Origin: Pseudomonas pisciculturae
GTDB taxonomy: Bacteria; Pseudomonadota; Gammaproteobacteria; Pseudomonadales; Pseudomonadaceae
DNA length: 64,000 nt
Direction of reading: 5' to 3'
NCBI RefSeq assembly: GCF_015461805.1
Contig: NZ_JACVZE010000012.1
Span: 100,984-164,983 of the forward strand
Shown here: positions 16,416 through 25,717 of the stretch, piece after piece
Layout of the letters: every line of letters begins with the position of its first letter
How positions within the stretch are numbered: position 1 is the first letter of the stretch
The notes under the pieces: model-generated
Databases searched by the model: none
Told to the model about the DNA's origin: nothing
What the model saw: only the letters and a program-made list of their open reading frames with translations
Made by a program: the position numbers and the translations under genes

Positions 16416-17660
16416 TTGAAAAAGAACGTTCTTATCATTGGTGCAGGAGGTGTCGCCAAGGTGGTGGCCCACAAGTGCGCGCAGCACAACGACGAACTCG
16501 GTCGTATTGCTATCGCGTCGCGCAACATCTCCAAATGCCAGGCCATCATCGACAGCGTCAAGGCCAAGGGTAGCCTCAAGGTACCTGCGGACATCACCGC
16601 CTTCGCGCTGAACGCCATGGACGTGGAAGCGACCAAGGCCCTGATCCGCGAGACCGAGTCGCAGATCGTCATCAACGTCGGTTCCTCGTTCCTGAACATG
16701 TCGGTACTGCGTGCCTGCATCGACACGGGCGTGGCGTACCTCGACACCGCCATCCACGAAGAGCCGGGCAAGGTCTGCGAGACCCCGCCGTGGTACGGCA
16801 ACTACGAGTGGAACCACCTGGAAGAGTGCAAACAGAAGAACATCACCGCCATTTTGGGTGTGGGCTTCGACCCGGGTGTGGTCAACGCGTATGCCGCGCT
16901 GGCACAGCAACAGCATTTCGACCGCATTGATTCGATCGACATTCTCGACGTCAATGCCGGCTCCCATGGCAAATACTTCGCCACCAATTTCGACCCGGAA
17001 ATCAACTTCCGCGAGTTCACCGGACAGGTGTGGAGCTGGCAGAACAGCCAGTGGACCAGCAACACCATGTTCGAAGTCAAACGCACCGACGACCTCCCGG
17101 TCGTCGGTTCGCAGAACCTGTACCTGACCGGCCACGATGAAGTGCACTCGCTGTCGAAAAACCTCGACGTGCCCAACGTGCGTTTCTGGATGAGTTTTGG
17201 CGAGCACTACATCAACGTGTTCACCGTGCTCAACAAACTCGGCCTGCTCTCCGAGAAGCCAGTGACAACCGCCGAAGGCCTGGAAGTGGTGCCGCTGAAA
17301 CTGGTCAAGGCCGTACTGCCCGACCCATCTTCGCTGGCCCCTGGCTACACCGGCAAGACCTGCATCGGCGACCTGGTCAAAGGCACCAAGGACGGCAAGG
17401 CGCGTGAGGTGTTCATCTACAACGTAGCGGATCACGAAGAAGCGTTTGCCGAGACTGAAAGCCAGGGCATCTCCTACACCGCAGGCGTTCCGCCGGTAGC
17501 AGCTGCGCTGCTGGTAGCGCGTGGCGAGTGGGATGTGCAACGCATGGCCAACGTCGAGGAACTGCCGGCAGAGCCGTTCCTGAAGGCGCTGGACGTGATG
17601 GGGTTGCCGACTCGGATCAAAGACGAGCACGGTGATCGTGCCTGGGATGCGATTGCCTGA
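16416..17660 (+). CDS. Carboxynorspermidine dehydrogenase (saccharopine dehydrogenase family)
   Basis: A 414-residue NAD(P)H-dependent enzyme. The N-terminal Rossmann motif is KKNVLIIGAGGVAKVVAHKC, and the family signature GVGFDPGVVNAYAALAQ lies near residue 150. It condenses a diamine with aspartate semialdehyde and reduces the Schiff base to carboxynorspermidine or carboxyspermidine. The start is a TTG at 16416, preceded by AAAGGAGAGATAAAGCAA, a strong ribosome binding site 10 bases away. A GTG at 16347 is in frame but inside nspC and has no such site. A strong terminator follows the gene. Confidence 0.92.
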   Translation: MKKNVLIIGAGGVAKVVAHKCAQHNDELGRIAIASRNISKCQAIIDSVKAKGSLKVPADITAFALNAMDVEATKALIRETESQIVINVGSSFLNMSVLRACIDTGVAYLDTAIHEEPGKVCETPPWYGNYEWNHLEECKQKNITAILGVGFDPGVVNAYAALAQQQHFDRIDSIDILDVNAGSHGKYFATNFDPEINFREFTGQVWSWQNSQWTSNTMFEVKRTDDLPVVGSQNLYLTGHDEVHSLSKNLDVPNVRFWMSFGEHYINVFTVLNKLGLLSEKPVTTAEGLEVVPLKLVKAVLPDPSSLAPGYTGKTCIGDLVKGTKDGKAREVFIYNVADHEEAFAETESQGISYTAGVPPVAAALLVARGEWDVQRMANVEELPAEPFLKALDVMGLPTRIKDEHGDRAWDAIA

Positions 17661-17680
17661 TAGGCGATAGCTTGCCGAAC

Positions 17681-17713
17681 AAAAAAATGCGCCCTCAGGG
17701 GCGCATTTTTTGT
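17681..17713 (+). terminator. Strong rho-independent terminator
   Basis: AAATGCGCCC, a TCA-containing loop and GGGGCGCATTTTTT form a GC-rich stem with flanking A and T tracts, 20 bases after the dehydrogenase stop codon. The A tract also makes it plausible in the opposite direction. Confidence 0.9.
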
Positions 17714-17750
17714 ATGGGCTCAAATAAAGCCCAAAACCAATGAAAACCCA

Positions 17751-18207
17751 ATGTGGGAGGGGGCTTGCTCCCGATGAGGGCCTGTCAGTCGATGCATCTT
17801 TGCCTGACCACCGCAATCGGGGGCAAGCCCCCTCCCACAGGTAGATCGGTGATGCTGCAAGTCCATGTGTCTGATTGGCGATACCTGCCCGCCCACCTAT
17901 CTCCAAACCACCAAAAATCCAATGTGGGAGGGGGCTTGCTCCCGATGAGGGCCTGTCAGTTGATGCATCTTTGCCTGACCACCGCAATCGGGGGCAAGCC
18001 CCCTCCCACAGGTAGACCGGTGGTGTAGCAAGTCCATGTGCCTGATTGGCGATACCTGACCGCCCGCCTATCTCCAGACCACTAAAAATCCAATGTGGGA
18101 GGGGGCTTGCTCCCGATGAGGGCCTGTCAGTCGATGCATCGTTGCCTGACCCACCGCAATCGGGGGCAAGCACCCTCCCACAGGTAGATCAGTGATGCTG
18201 CAAGACC
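17751..18207. repeat. Tandem array of REP doublets, about 171-bp unit
   Basis: Three REP doublets of the GTGGGAGGGGGCTTGCTCCC type begin at 17753, 17924 and 18095, a constant period of 171 bases. The intervening sequence (CTGTCAGT.GATGCATC, then CCTGATTGGCGATACCTG) is nearly identical in each copy, so whole units were duplicated in tandem. The third copy is truncated and has one changed base in its right arm (CAAGCACCCT). Apart from the terminator, the 557-base gap before the glutaminase gene holds only this array. Confidence 0.92.
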
Positions 18208-18217
18208 CAATGCCCGC

Positions 18218-19126
18218 TCAAAACACCGACCACCCAATCCGCTCACTCAACAATTCCAACGCCTTGATCCCCGCCAACGAGTTCCCCGCCGCATTCAACT
18301 CCGGCGACCATACGCACACCGTAAACTGCCCCGGCACCACCGCGACGATCCCGCCGCCGACACCACTCTTGCCCGGCAACCCCACGCGATAGGCAAAATT
18401 GCCCGCCTCGTCATACAGCCCGCTGGTGGCCATGATCGAGTTCACTTGCTTGGTCTGGCGCGCGGTCAAAACTTGCTCGGCGCTGTGAGCGCTCACCCCT
18501 TCGTTGGCCAGGAAGCTGAACGCCTTGGCCAGGTCCAGGCAGCTCATCTGCAACGCGCAGTAGTTGAAGTAGCTGTGCAGCACCGCATCGACATCGTTGT
18601 GGAAGTTGCCGAAGGACTTCATCAGGTACGCCATGGCCGCATTGCGCGCACCGTGTTGGGCTTCTGACTCGGCGACGACGCTGTTGACCAGAATCTGCGG
18701 GTTACCCGACAGGCGCCGTACAAAGTCACGCATCGACAAGATCGGCACGGCAAAACGCGATTGGTTGATGTCGCAGATCACCAACGCACCCGCGTTGATA
18801 AATGGGTTACGCGGGCGCCCGCGTTCGAACTCCAACTGCACCAGCGAGTTGAACGGCTGCCCCGAAGGCTCATGGCCCAGGCGTTCCCAGATGGTTTCGC
18901 CACCGTGGTCAATGGCCTGCACCAGGCTGAACACCTTGGAAATGCTCTGCACCGAAAACAAAGTGTTGGCATCACCGGCGCAGTAGGCGGCGCCATCGTT
19001 GCCGTATACCGCGATGCCAAGTTGGTTGGCCGGCACATCGGCCAGCGCGGGGATGTAGTCGGCGACTTTACCGAGGCCGATCAGTGGACGAACTTCGTCA
19101 AGGATCGACTCCAGCAACGCCTGCAT
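18218..19126 (-). CDS. glsA: Glutaminase
   Basis: A 302-residue serine-dependent beta-lactamase-fold glutaminase that hydrolyses glutamine to glutamate and ammonia in the cytosol. The nucleophile motif S-x-x-K is Ser61-Lys64 in FSVQSISKVFSLV. Other family blocks are LGHEPSGQPFNSLVQLE, RPRNPFINAGALV, and GLPGKSGVGGGIVA near the C terminus. The start at 19126 (MQALLESILDEVRPLIG) gives the usual family length; an ATG five codons upstream (19141) is also possible and neither has a strong ribosome binding site. It appears to be a single-gene unit. Confidence 0.93.
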   Translation of the reverse strand: MQALLESILDEVRPLIGLGKVADYIPALADVPANQLGIAVYGNDGAAYCAGDANTLFSVQSISKVFSLVQAIDHGGETIWERLGHEPSGQPFNSLVQLEFERGRPRNPFINAGALVICDINQSRFAVPILSMRDFVRRLSGNPQILVNSVVAESEAQHGARNAAMAYLMKSFGNFHNDVDAVLHSYFNYCALQMSCLDLAKAFSFLANEGVSAHSAEQVLTARQTKQVNSIMATSGLYDEAGNFAYRVGLPGKSGVGGGIVAVVPGQFTVCVWSPELNAAGNSLAGIKALELLSERIGWSVF

Positions 19127-19185
19127 GTCTTGTCCAGTCATCTGTTTATTGAATCGGTGATAAACGGGGCGCGGAGGATACCTGA

Positions 19186-19815
19186 TCAGCGCTGCACCGG
19201 AATACGGATATCACCGGGACGGCACTGGGTTTTCACGCTTTTGGGGCAGCCGGCAAAGCGCAGCTCCTTGCTCAGGCACACCCGCACCTCGGACAGCACC
19301 TTGCCTTTGCAAATCACCGCCACGCTGTGGTCACCCATGGCCGGGTTGCTCTGGCGAAACAGCTGTTCGATATCCCGTGCTTGCAAGTAATTCGGCACGT
19401 TGAATGGCTGCAACTGCTGCGGTATTTGCACCGCACTCAACGCCGTATCGGTGGCGTCCAGGTAGCGTGAGGCATCCAGGCCACTGCAGGTGCCATGCTT
19501 GCGCCACTCATGTGTAAGCAGCTTGCGCGTGGGGAACATCAACGCGCCCTTGGCCATGTCTTCGGCCGACAGCCGCGATTGCGGGTCACACGAGGCCGGC
19601 CACCCTCCCCGTGCGTATTGCGGCCACAGGCCATGCAACACAAAGCCATAACCTTTGCCCGAGCATTGTTCGTTTTCCGGGTGCGCCAGGCAGAACGTCG
19701 GCGACCACGACAACGACAATACATAAAAATCAAAATCCCCCGCCGGTCGCTGCTCCCTAGGTGCAGCCAGTGCACTTGTGGCTATGACCAGCCACAGCAT
19801 CATCAGGTACTTCAT
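19186..19815 (-). CDS. Secreted RNase T2 family ribonuclease
   Basis: A 209-residue protein with a short signal peptide (MKYLMMLWLVIATSALAA), so it is exported to the periplasm. Both catalytic segments of RNase T2 enzymes are present: CAS I FVLHGLWPQYARGGWP and CAS II HEWRKHGTCS, with the catalytic histidines and the Lys/Glu pair. Several cysteines (FCLAHPENEQC, SCDP, CSGLD, CLSKE, CPKS) fit the disulfide pattern. The enzyme cleaves RNA to cyclic-phosphate products and may serve phosphate or nucleotide scavenging like RNase I. The final 30 residues are Cys- and basic-rich. Confidence 0.92.
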   Translation of the reverse strand: MKYLMMLWLVIATSALAAPREQRPAGDFDFYVLSLSWSPTFCLAHPENEQCSGKGYGFVLHGLWPQYARGGWPASCDPQSRLSAEDMAKGALMFPTRKLLTHEWRKHGTCSGLDASRYLDATDTALSAVQIPQQLQPFNVPNYLQARDIEQLFRQSNPAMGDHSVAVICKGKVLSEVRVCLSKELRFAGCPKSVKTQCRPGDIRIPVQR

Positions 19816-19857
19816 GCGTCTATTCCTTGAAAAATGTAGAGCACCAACCTATCGCGA

Positions 19858-20838
19858 CTAGCCTGGATAAAAGGGGTTACGTTGCAGCACCTTGTCCAGG
19901 ATCCGATCTGTCTTCAGCGCCTCGATCGCCAGCGACGGATGCTCTGCCTCGCCACGAATATGTGCGTTCATGGCCAATACGTGGTGCCACTGGATGTGGG
20001 CGTGGCACGGCACGTCGAGTACCTCATTAACCTCGCCCTCCAGGCGCAATGGCTGGTCGTCGAACACCGCAAAGGTGATGCGCCCCGTGCTGCCGATCAG
20101 TTCAACCTTGTCTTCGCGGCGGTCCGCGACGAAGTTCCAGCAGCCCATGCCCAAGGCTCCTGAGCTGAAGGTCCAGCAGGCCGTCACGGCATCCTCGGCG
20201 GCATAACGCCCGGCCTGTCGTGCGGTAAAGCCCGAGACCTCGATGATGTCCCCGGCCAGGTACTGGAACAGGTCAAACCCGTGGCTGGCGAGGTCGGCGA
20301 AATAGCCGCCACCGGCGATCAGCGGGTCGGTGCGCCAATTGGCGGCGCTGGCGTCTACCGCGGCGGGTGGCTTGCACAGGCTCCAGGTCAGTTGACGCAG
20401 TTGGCCAATGCGCCCTTCGTGCAGCCAGGTACGCACTTGCGCAAAGCGCGGCAGCGAACGGCGGTAGTAGGACACAAACAAGTGCAGCCCGGCACGCTCG
20501 AACGTGCGCTGCATCAACGCACTCTGCTCGGCATTCAGGGCCATGGGTTTCTCGACGCAGCAATGCTTGCCGGCAGCCGCTACCATGAGGCTGTATTCAA
20601 GGTGACTGTCAGGCGGCGTGGCGATGTACACCGCGTCCACTTCGGGGTCGTTGATCAGTGCCTGGGCGTCGGTGTAGTAACGGGCAATGCCGTGACGTGC
20701 CGCATAATCACGCACGGCGGCTTCTCGGCGCCCCATCACGGCCACCAGCGCAGAACCTGGCGCTTTGTAGAAAGCCGGTCCACTCTTTAACTCAGTGACA
20801 CTGCCACAGCCGATCATGCCCCAGCGTACGGTGCTCAT
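19858..20838 (-). CDS. Gfo/Idh/MocA family oxidoreductase
   Basis: A 326-residue NAD(P)-dependent dehydrogenase. The nucleotide-binding motif is VRWGMIGCGSVTELK. The consensus dihydrofolate-like segment is EKPMALN, with EKP in the position typical of the family, and GGGYFADLASHGFDLFQYL in the C-terminal sheet domain. Members oxidise or reduce cyclic polyols and sugars; the substrate is not evident. The start at 20838 follows GAGGAGAGCAG. It is divergent from the Nudix gene. Confidence 0.88.
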   Translation of the reverse strand: MSTVRWGMIGCGSVTELKSGPAFYKAPGSALVAVMGRREAAVRDYAARHGIARYYTDAQALINDPEVDAVYIATPPDSHLEYSLMVAAAGKHCCVEKPMALNAEQSALMQRTFERAGLHLFVSYYRRSLPRFAQVRTWLHEGRIGQLRQLTWSLCKPPAAVDASAANWRTDPLIAGGGYFADLASHGFDLFQYLAGDIIEVSGFTARQAGRYAAEDAVTACWTFSSGALGMGCWNFVADRREDKVELIGSTGRITFAVFDDQPLRLEGEVNEVLDVPCHAHIQWHHVLAMNAHIRGEAEHPSLAIEALKTDRILDKVLQRNPFYPG

Positions 20839-20966
20839 CTGCTCTCCTCGTGCGTTTTTGATCAATCGGGCAGTATCCACATCCCCACTCGTCTACGCCA
20901 CAAGCAGTTAGCATGACAATTGCATTACACTTTTATGACAATCATCTCACTGCGGGGGCACAGACG

Positions 20967-21329
20967 ATGAAAATACGCGCAACGGTCATTTGCGAACACG
21001 AGGGGCATATCCTCTTCGTGCGCAAGGCCAGATCAAAATGGGCACTGCCAGGGGGCAAGGTCGAGCGCCACGAGCGCCCGGTCGGCGCGGCCGAACGCGA
21101 GCTGGAAGAAGAAACCGGATTGAACGTGGACGGCTTGCTGTATTTGCAGGAGCTCAAGGCCCGCGACACCGTTCATCACGTGTTCGAAGCGTCAGTGGTG
21201 AACATCGCCGACGCCAAGCCTTGCAATGAAATCATCGATTGCCAGTGGTACGCGTTTGGCGCCGTGGATGAGTTGGACACAACCGACGCCACCCGCCACA
21301 TCGTCAAGTCCTTCCTACGTCGGCTGTAG
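20967..21329 (+). CDS. Nudix hydrolase
   Basis: A 120-residue Nudix protein with a perfect Nudix box, G-x5-E-x7-REL-x-EE-x-GL (GGKVERHE.. to ERELEEETGL), which binds the divalent metal and cleaves nucleoside diphosphates linked to another moiety. The start MKIRATVICEHEGHIL at 20967 gives the compact size of the family; an upstream in-frame ATG adds 18 non-family residues. The last 15 bases overlap the 3' end of the GH63 gene on the other strand. The substrate is unknown. Confidence 0.9.
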   Translation: MKIRATVICEHEGHILFVRKARSKWALPGGKVERHERPVGAAERELEEETGLNVDGLLYLQELKARDTVHHVFEASVVNIADAKPCNEIIDCQWYAFGAVDELDTTDATRHIVKSFLRRL

Positions 21330-23948
21330 TAACAACGCCACCAGCGCACTCCATCCGGTCTGATGGGACGCTCCCAGCCCACGCCCGGTTTCCCCATGGA
21401 AATACTCATGGAACAGCACCAGGTCACGACTGGCAGGGTCTGCCTCCAACTGCGCGTACCCCGCCATCGACGGCCGCGAACCGTTTTCATCACGCAGGAA
21501 CAAACGCGTCACACGCTGACTAAGGCTGTCGGCCACTTCTTCAAGCGATGACAGATAACCACTGCCGGTCGGGTACTCCACCGAGAAGTCTTCTGCGTAG
21601 TAGCGGTGAAATTCGCGCAACGATTCGATCAACATGTAGTTGACCGGCATCCACAACGGCCCGCGCCAGTTGGAGTTGCCACCGTATAACCGCGAGTCGG
21701 ATTCGCCGGGCTGATAGCGTGCACAGAGCGTGTCGCCGTTCATCTTCAACGCCAGGGGTTGCTCGGCGAACGCTTTGGATAGGGATCGCACCCCGAACGC
21801 CGATAAAAACTCGCGTTCATCCAGCATGCGCCGTAGCAGGTCTTTGGTGCGCTCACCACGCAGCAGCGCCAGTAACAGACGGTTGCCCTGGCCAGGCTCG
21901 TTCCAGCGCGAAACCAGTTTAGCGAGATCCGGCCGGTGCTTCATGAACCCTGACAAACGCTCGCGCAACCCCTGCAAACCTTCGTGCTCGCGCTGCTCCA
22001 GCACCAATACGGCAAACAGTGGCATCAGGCCGACGATAGAGCGCAGGCGTACCGGCTCGTTCTGGCCATCAGGGCGGTGCAGCACATCGTAGAAGAACAG
22101 GTCCTGCTCATCCCACAACCCTTCGGCGCTGTCATCGACGCGGTTGATGGCGCCCGCGATGTACAGGAAATGCTCGAAAAACTTCACGGCGATATCGACA
22201 TACACGACGTTGCGCTTGGCCAGCTCCAGGGCAATACGCATCAGGTCCAAGGCATAGGCCGCGACCCACGCCGTACCGTCCGCCTGATCCAACTGGTAAC
22301 CCGGCGGCAGCGCGGCTGAGCGGTCGAACAAGGCGATATTGTCCAGGCCCAGGAAACCACCCTGAAACAGATTGCGCCCCTCGGCGTCCTTGCGGTTGAC
22401 CCACCAGGCAAAATTCAGCAGCAGCTTATGGAAAATACGCTCCAGAAAATCCATATCGCCTACGCCAGTCAGCGCCTTGTCCTGCTGATATACCCGCCAA
22501 CTGGCCCAGGCATGCACCGGCGGGTTGGCGTCGTCGAAGCGCCATTCATAAGCCGGTAGTTGGCCATTGGGGTGCATGAAGCGGTCCTTCACCAGCAGCA
22601 ACAGTTGCTGCTTGGCATACGCAGGATCAATCAGCGCAAAGGCGACGGCCTGAAAGCCCTGGTCCCACGAGGCGTACCACGGGTATTCCCAAGTGTCGGG
22701 CATGGATAGGATGTCGAAATTGGACAAGTGCCGCCAATGGGTATTGCGGATATGCAGGCGCTCGGGCGGCGGCGCTGGTTGGGCAGGGTCGCCGTCGAGC
22801 CATTGGTTTACATCAAAATAGTAGAGCTGCTTGGACCACAACAACCCGGCCAATGCCTGGCGTTGCACATTGCGCGCGTCGTCGTCGGCGACGCCGTGTT
22901 GTAACGCGGCGTAGAAGTAATCGGCCTCCTGGCGGCGTTGCTCGAACAGCTTGCGGGCGTTGACCTGCGGCGCATCGACGGGGGCAAAACGAAGGTACAG
23001 TGTTTTGCTTTCAAGGCCTGCCAATTCGAGGATGAAGCGCGCCGCAACTTTGGTGCCGCGGTCACGCTGAATCGCCGATTGAACACCCTTGACCACGTAA
23101 TCATTGATCCCGTCCTTGAAGGGCCCTGGCGCCGGTTGCCCATCTAGCTTGGCAACGTTGGTTTCGTTCTCGCAGAACAGCCACTCGACGCCGTCCTGGC
23201 CCCACGCGCTGATATGCCGATCAGGCAGTTCGTGGTGGCGCGCCAGCACCCGTTGCCCATCCCGCATCAACTGCGGCTTGGGCGCGTCAAAGGTCCAGCT
23301 CCAGTCATTGCGTGCCCACACCTGTGGCAGCACGTGCAGCCGCGTCGGTTGATCCGAACGGTTATGCACGGTGACGCGCATAAAAATATCGTCGGGCTGG
23401 TGCTTGGCGTATTCGACGCTGACGTCGCAATAGCGGTTGTCTTCGAACACGCCGGTATCGAGGATTTCGTACTCGGCATCCTCCAGGCCACGGCGGGCGT
23501 TTTCGCTGATCAGGTCGTCGTAGGGAAAGGCCGCATGGGGGTATTTATAGAGCATGCGCATGTAGGCATGGCTGGGTACGCCATCGACAAAAAAGTACAG
23601 TTCCTTGACGTCTTCGCCGTGGTTGCCCTCGGCGTTGTTCAGGCCGAACAGGCGCTCTTTGATGATCGCGTCGCGCTCGTTCCACAGGGCCAGGCCCAGG
23701 CACCAGCGTTGCGCTTTGTCACTGAACCCCGCCAGGCCATCCTCACCCCAGCGGTAGGCGCGGCTGCGCGCATGCTCATGGGGGAAGTACGCCCAGGCAT
23801 CGCCATCGGCGCTGTAGTCTTCGCGCACCGTGCCCCATTGGCGTTCGCTTAGATATGGGCCCCACTCGCGCCAGCGCTCGACCTCTGGGGTTGCCAGGCG
23901 CTGGCCTTCGAGTGTGTCGAGCATTCGGTTTACGGGCGTGGCCGTCAT
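21315..23948 (-). CDS. Glycoside hydrolase family 63-like glucosidase
   Basis: A large 877-residue cytosolic protein without a signal peptide. It has an N-terminal beta-sandwich half (WGPYLSERQWGTVREDYS, then TVHNRSDQPTRLHVLPQVWARNDW) and an alpha/alpha-barrel half with typical GH63 blocks: WYASWDQGFQAVAFALIDP, ANPPVHAWASWRVYQ, GGNSNWRGPLWMPVNYMLIESL and LFHEYFHGETGRGLGASHQTGWSALVA. Bacterial members hydrolyse alpha-glucosides or glucosylglycerate-type compatible solutes; the substrate here is unknown. The start follows GGAGTACCCC. It overlaps the convergent Nudix gene by 15 bases. Confidence 0.9.
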   Translation of the reverse strand: MTATPVNRMLDTLEGQRLATPEVERWREWGPYLSERQWGTVREDYSADGDAWAYFPHEHARSRAYRWGEDGLAGFSDKAQRWCLGLALWNERDAIIKERLFGLNNAEGNHGEDVKELYFFVDGVPSHAYMRMLYKYPHAAFPYDDLISENARRGLEDAEYEILDTGVFEDNRYCDVSVEYAKHQPDDIFMRVTVHNRSDQPTRLHVLPQVWARNDWSWTFDAPKPQLMRDGQRVLARHHELPDRHISAWGQDGVEWLFCENETNVAKLDGQPAPGPFKDGINDYVVKGVQSAIQRDRGTKVAARFILELAGLESKTLYLRFAPVDAPQVNARKLFEQRRQEADYFYAALQHGVADDDARNVQRQALAGLLWSKQLYYFDVNQWLDGDPAQPAPPPERLHIRNTHWRHLSNFDILSMPDTWEYPWYASWDQGFQAVAFALIDPAYAKQQLLLLVKDRFMHPNGQLPAYEWRFDDANPPVHAWASWRVYQQDKALTGVGDMDFLERIFHKLLLNFAWWVNRKDAEGRNLFQGGFLGLDNIALFDRSAALPPGYQLDQADGTAWVAAYALDLMRIALELAKRNVVYVDIAVKFFEHFLYIAGAINRVDDSAEGLWDEQDLFFYDVLHRPDGQNEPVRLRSIVGLMPLFAVLVLEQREHEGLQGLRERLSGFMKHRPDLAKLVSRWNEPGQGNRLLLALLRGERTKDLLRRMLDEREFLSAFGVRSLSKAFAEQPLALKMNGDTLCARYQPGESDSRLYGGNSNWRGPLWMPVNYMLIESLREFHRYYAEDFSVEYPTGSGYLSSLEEVADSLSQRVTRLFLRDENGSRPSMAGYAQLEADPASRDLVLFHEYFHGETGRGLGASHQTGWSALVALLLQPT

Positions 23949-24017
23949 GGGGTACTCCGTCGCCTACACAATGAGCAGCAGTGTAGAGCCCATCCACGCC
24001 CGCGTGCACATGAAGGT

Positions 24018-25427
24018 TTAGAAGATCGCGTAGGTGTAGTTGAAGATCAGCCGGGTCTGGTCCTGGTCGGCGGTGCCGGTGTTTTTGCCGTGATAGGTAC
24101 CGGTGCGCAAGGTGGTACCAAAGCCTTTCAGGGGGCCGGCTTGCACCACGTAGTCCAGGCGGAAGTCGGTTTCGTTTTCTTTCTGGTCAGGGCCACCGGC
24201 AACCTTGGACTTGATGTCCGAACCGTCCAGGTAAGCCACGGAAGCCTTGAGGCCAGGCACGTAAGCCTTGAAGTCATACGTGTATTGGCCGAAGTTGACT
24301 TGCTCACCTGCGCGGGAGAACTGGCCGACCACAGCGTCGGTGAACAGGTAGAAGTCACTGCCACCGGCGCCTTGGGCGTGCGGGTCGGCAAGGCTGCCCT
24401 GGTTGACCCACACAAAGCCGCCGTCGTCACCCACGCCGATGTGGCCGAGCATCAGGCTGCTGCCGCCCAACTGGTAGGTGAAGGCCGCACTGTAGGTTTT
24501 GTTGTCCACTTCGCCTGCGTGCCTGGCGTAGCCGCCGTTGTTGTTGAACTGGTAGCCGCTCTCGCCGTTCTTGCCGTCGCTGGTGCTGTCGAAGTAGCGC
24601 AGGTCGGTCTTGAAGGATTGGTCATTGCCCAGCGGCAATACGTGGACCAGGCCGAAATAGTTTTGTTTGTAGAAGTCCTGCAATTGGGCGTAGTAGTACT
24701 GCAACGTCAGGTTTTTCGCGATGATGTTGTCGGAAGAACCAAAGGGTTTGTAGTCCAGGCCACCAAACTTGAAGCTGTCGCTGTCGCGGGTGCCACCGGC
24801 AACGCTCAGGCCGGTGGAATTGCTCGATGCACGGCCTTCGGCGCGGTTAAGTTCACCGCCGGTAAAGGTGACGTTGGGAATATCGTTCGACGTCAGGATA
24901 CCGCCGTCGAAGGTTTGCGGTGCCACGCGGCTGTCGTTGGAGACCAGGATCGGCAACACCGGTGCCAGGCCGCCGCCCACGTGCAACTCGGTCTGGGAAA
25001 TGCGGAACTTCACGTTGCCCGCCGCACGCCCAAAGGAGTCGGCAGGTTCAGTGCCGTTGTTCCTGGTCGGGAAGAAACTGTTGCCGTTACCCGACAGGCC
25101 TGCGCCTGCGGTGTGGCCGTCGCCACCATCGAGGCGCAAGGCACCGAACGCCATCACGTCGAAACCGACGCCAAGGGTGCCCTGGGTGTAGCCGGACTTG
25201 TAGTCAAACCGCAACGCTGTGGCGGTTTCGCGCAGGTCATTGTTGGTGCCCGAACGGTTATCGGCGCTGTAGTACATGGTGCGCGAACTGACAGACGCAT
25301 GGCTGTCTTCAAGGAAACCGCTGTGACCGGTGCCTGTGCCCAGCGAGCCGAGCCCAAAATCATCAGCGTAAGCCTGTTGTGCAAGAACGGCGGCGGTGAT
25401 CGACAACGCCAGTGTAGAAATTTTCAT
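24018..25427 (-). CDS. OprD family outer-membrane porin
   Basis: A 469-residue porin with a signal peptide (MKISTLALSITAAVLAQQAYA). The mature protein starts DDFGLGS, with GFLEDSHASVSSRTMYYSADNR early and amphipathic strands throughout, ending RLIFNYTYAIF with the terminal aromatic residue needed for outer-membrane insertion. OprD-type channels admit specific amino acids or carboxylates. It is divergent from hglS, a lysine-catabolism gene, across a 290-base region, so a lysine-related substrate is possible but not shown. Confidence 0.92.
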   Translation of the reverse strand: MKISTLALSITAAVLAQQAYADDFGLGSLGTGTGHSGFLEDSHASVSSRTMYYSADNRSGTNNDLRETATALRFDYKSGYTQGTLGVGFDVMAFGALRLDGGDGHTAGAGLSGNGNSFFPTRNNGTEPADSFGRAAGNVKFRISQTELHVGGGLAPVLPILVSNDSRVAPQTFDGGILTSNDIPNVTFTGGELNRAEGRASSNSTGLSVAGGTRDSDSFKFGGLDYKPFGSSDNIIAKNLTLQYYYAQLQDFYKQNYFGLVHVLPLGNDQSFKTDLRYFDSTSDGKNGESGYQFNNNGGYARHAGEVDNKTYSAAFTYQLGGSSLMLGHIGVGDDGGFVWVNQGSLADPHAQGAGGSDFYLFTDAVVGQFSRAGEQVNFGQYTYDFKAYVPGLKASVAYLDGSDIKSKVAGGPDQKENETDFRLDYVVQAGPLKGFGTTLRTGTYHGKNTGTADQDQTRLIFNYTYAIF

Positions 25428-25614
25428 TAACGACGGCCCCTAAACATTTTTTTATGTGTGTGATGTGCATAACGGCGTTTTCATCCTTGCAAACGTGACG
25501 ATTCTTTCATGCCGAGCGGGGCGAACTCCGTGAAGAATTAGTTAGTAAAACCGGGGCTAACATGAAATTTCGGGGCCGCTGGTTTTTGTCATATTTGCGT
25601 CATTTCATTCATTT

Positions 25615-25640
25615 GAAGAATGAAGTCCTGAAGATTCTTC
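25615..25640. promoter_or_regulatory. Candidate operator between oprD-type and hglS genes
   Basis: GAAGAAT and ATTCTTC form perfect 7-bp arms with a 12-base spacer. A second overlapping dyad, TTCATT-N5-AATGAA (25606-25622), lies beside it. Both are about 80-110 bases before hglS in the 290-base divergent region. No regulator gene lies next to them. The role is inferred from position only. Confidence 0.35.
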
Positions 25641-25717
25641 GTTTGCGCGCAGAGCGCCGGCCCAACAAAATCCGGGCATAGGCCACGTCCAGTGCCGTCG
25701 TCATCAGGAATTTTTCT

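Noticed and set aside
16284..18173. Minus-strand frame of 629 codons crossing the dehydrogenase gene and REP array
   Set aside because: Its N-terminal half is translated repeat sequence and the rest is the antisense of the dehydrogenase.
17751..18207. Possible CRISPR array
   Set aside because: The units are 171 bp with palindromic REP arms and near-identical intervening sequence, without unique spacers.
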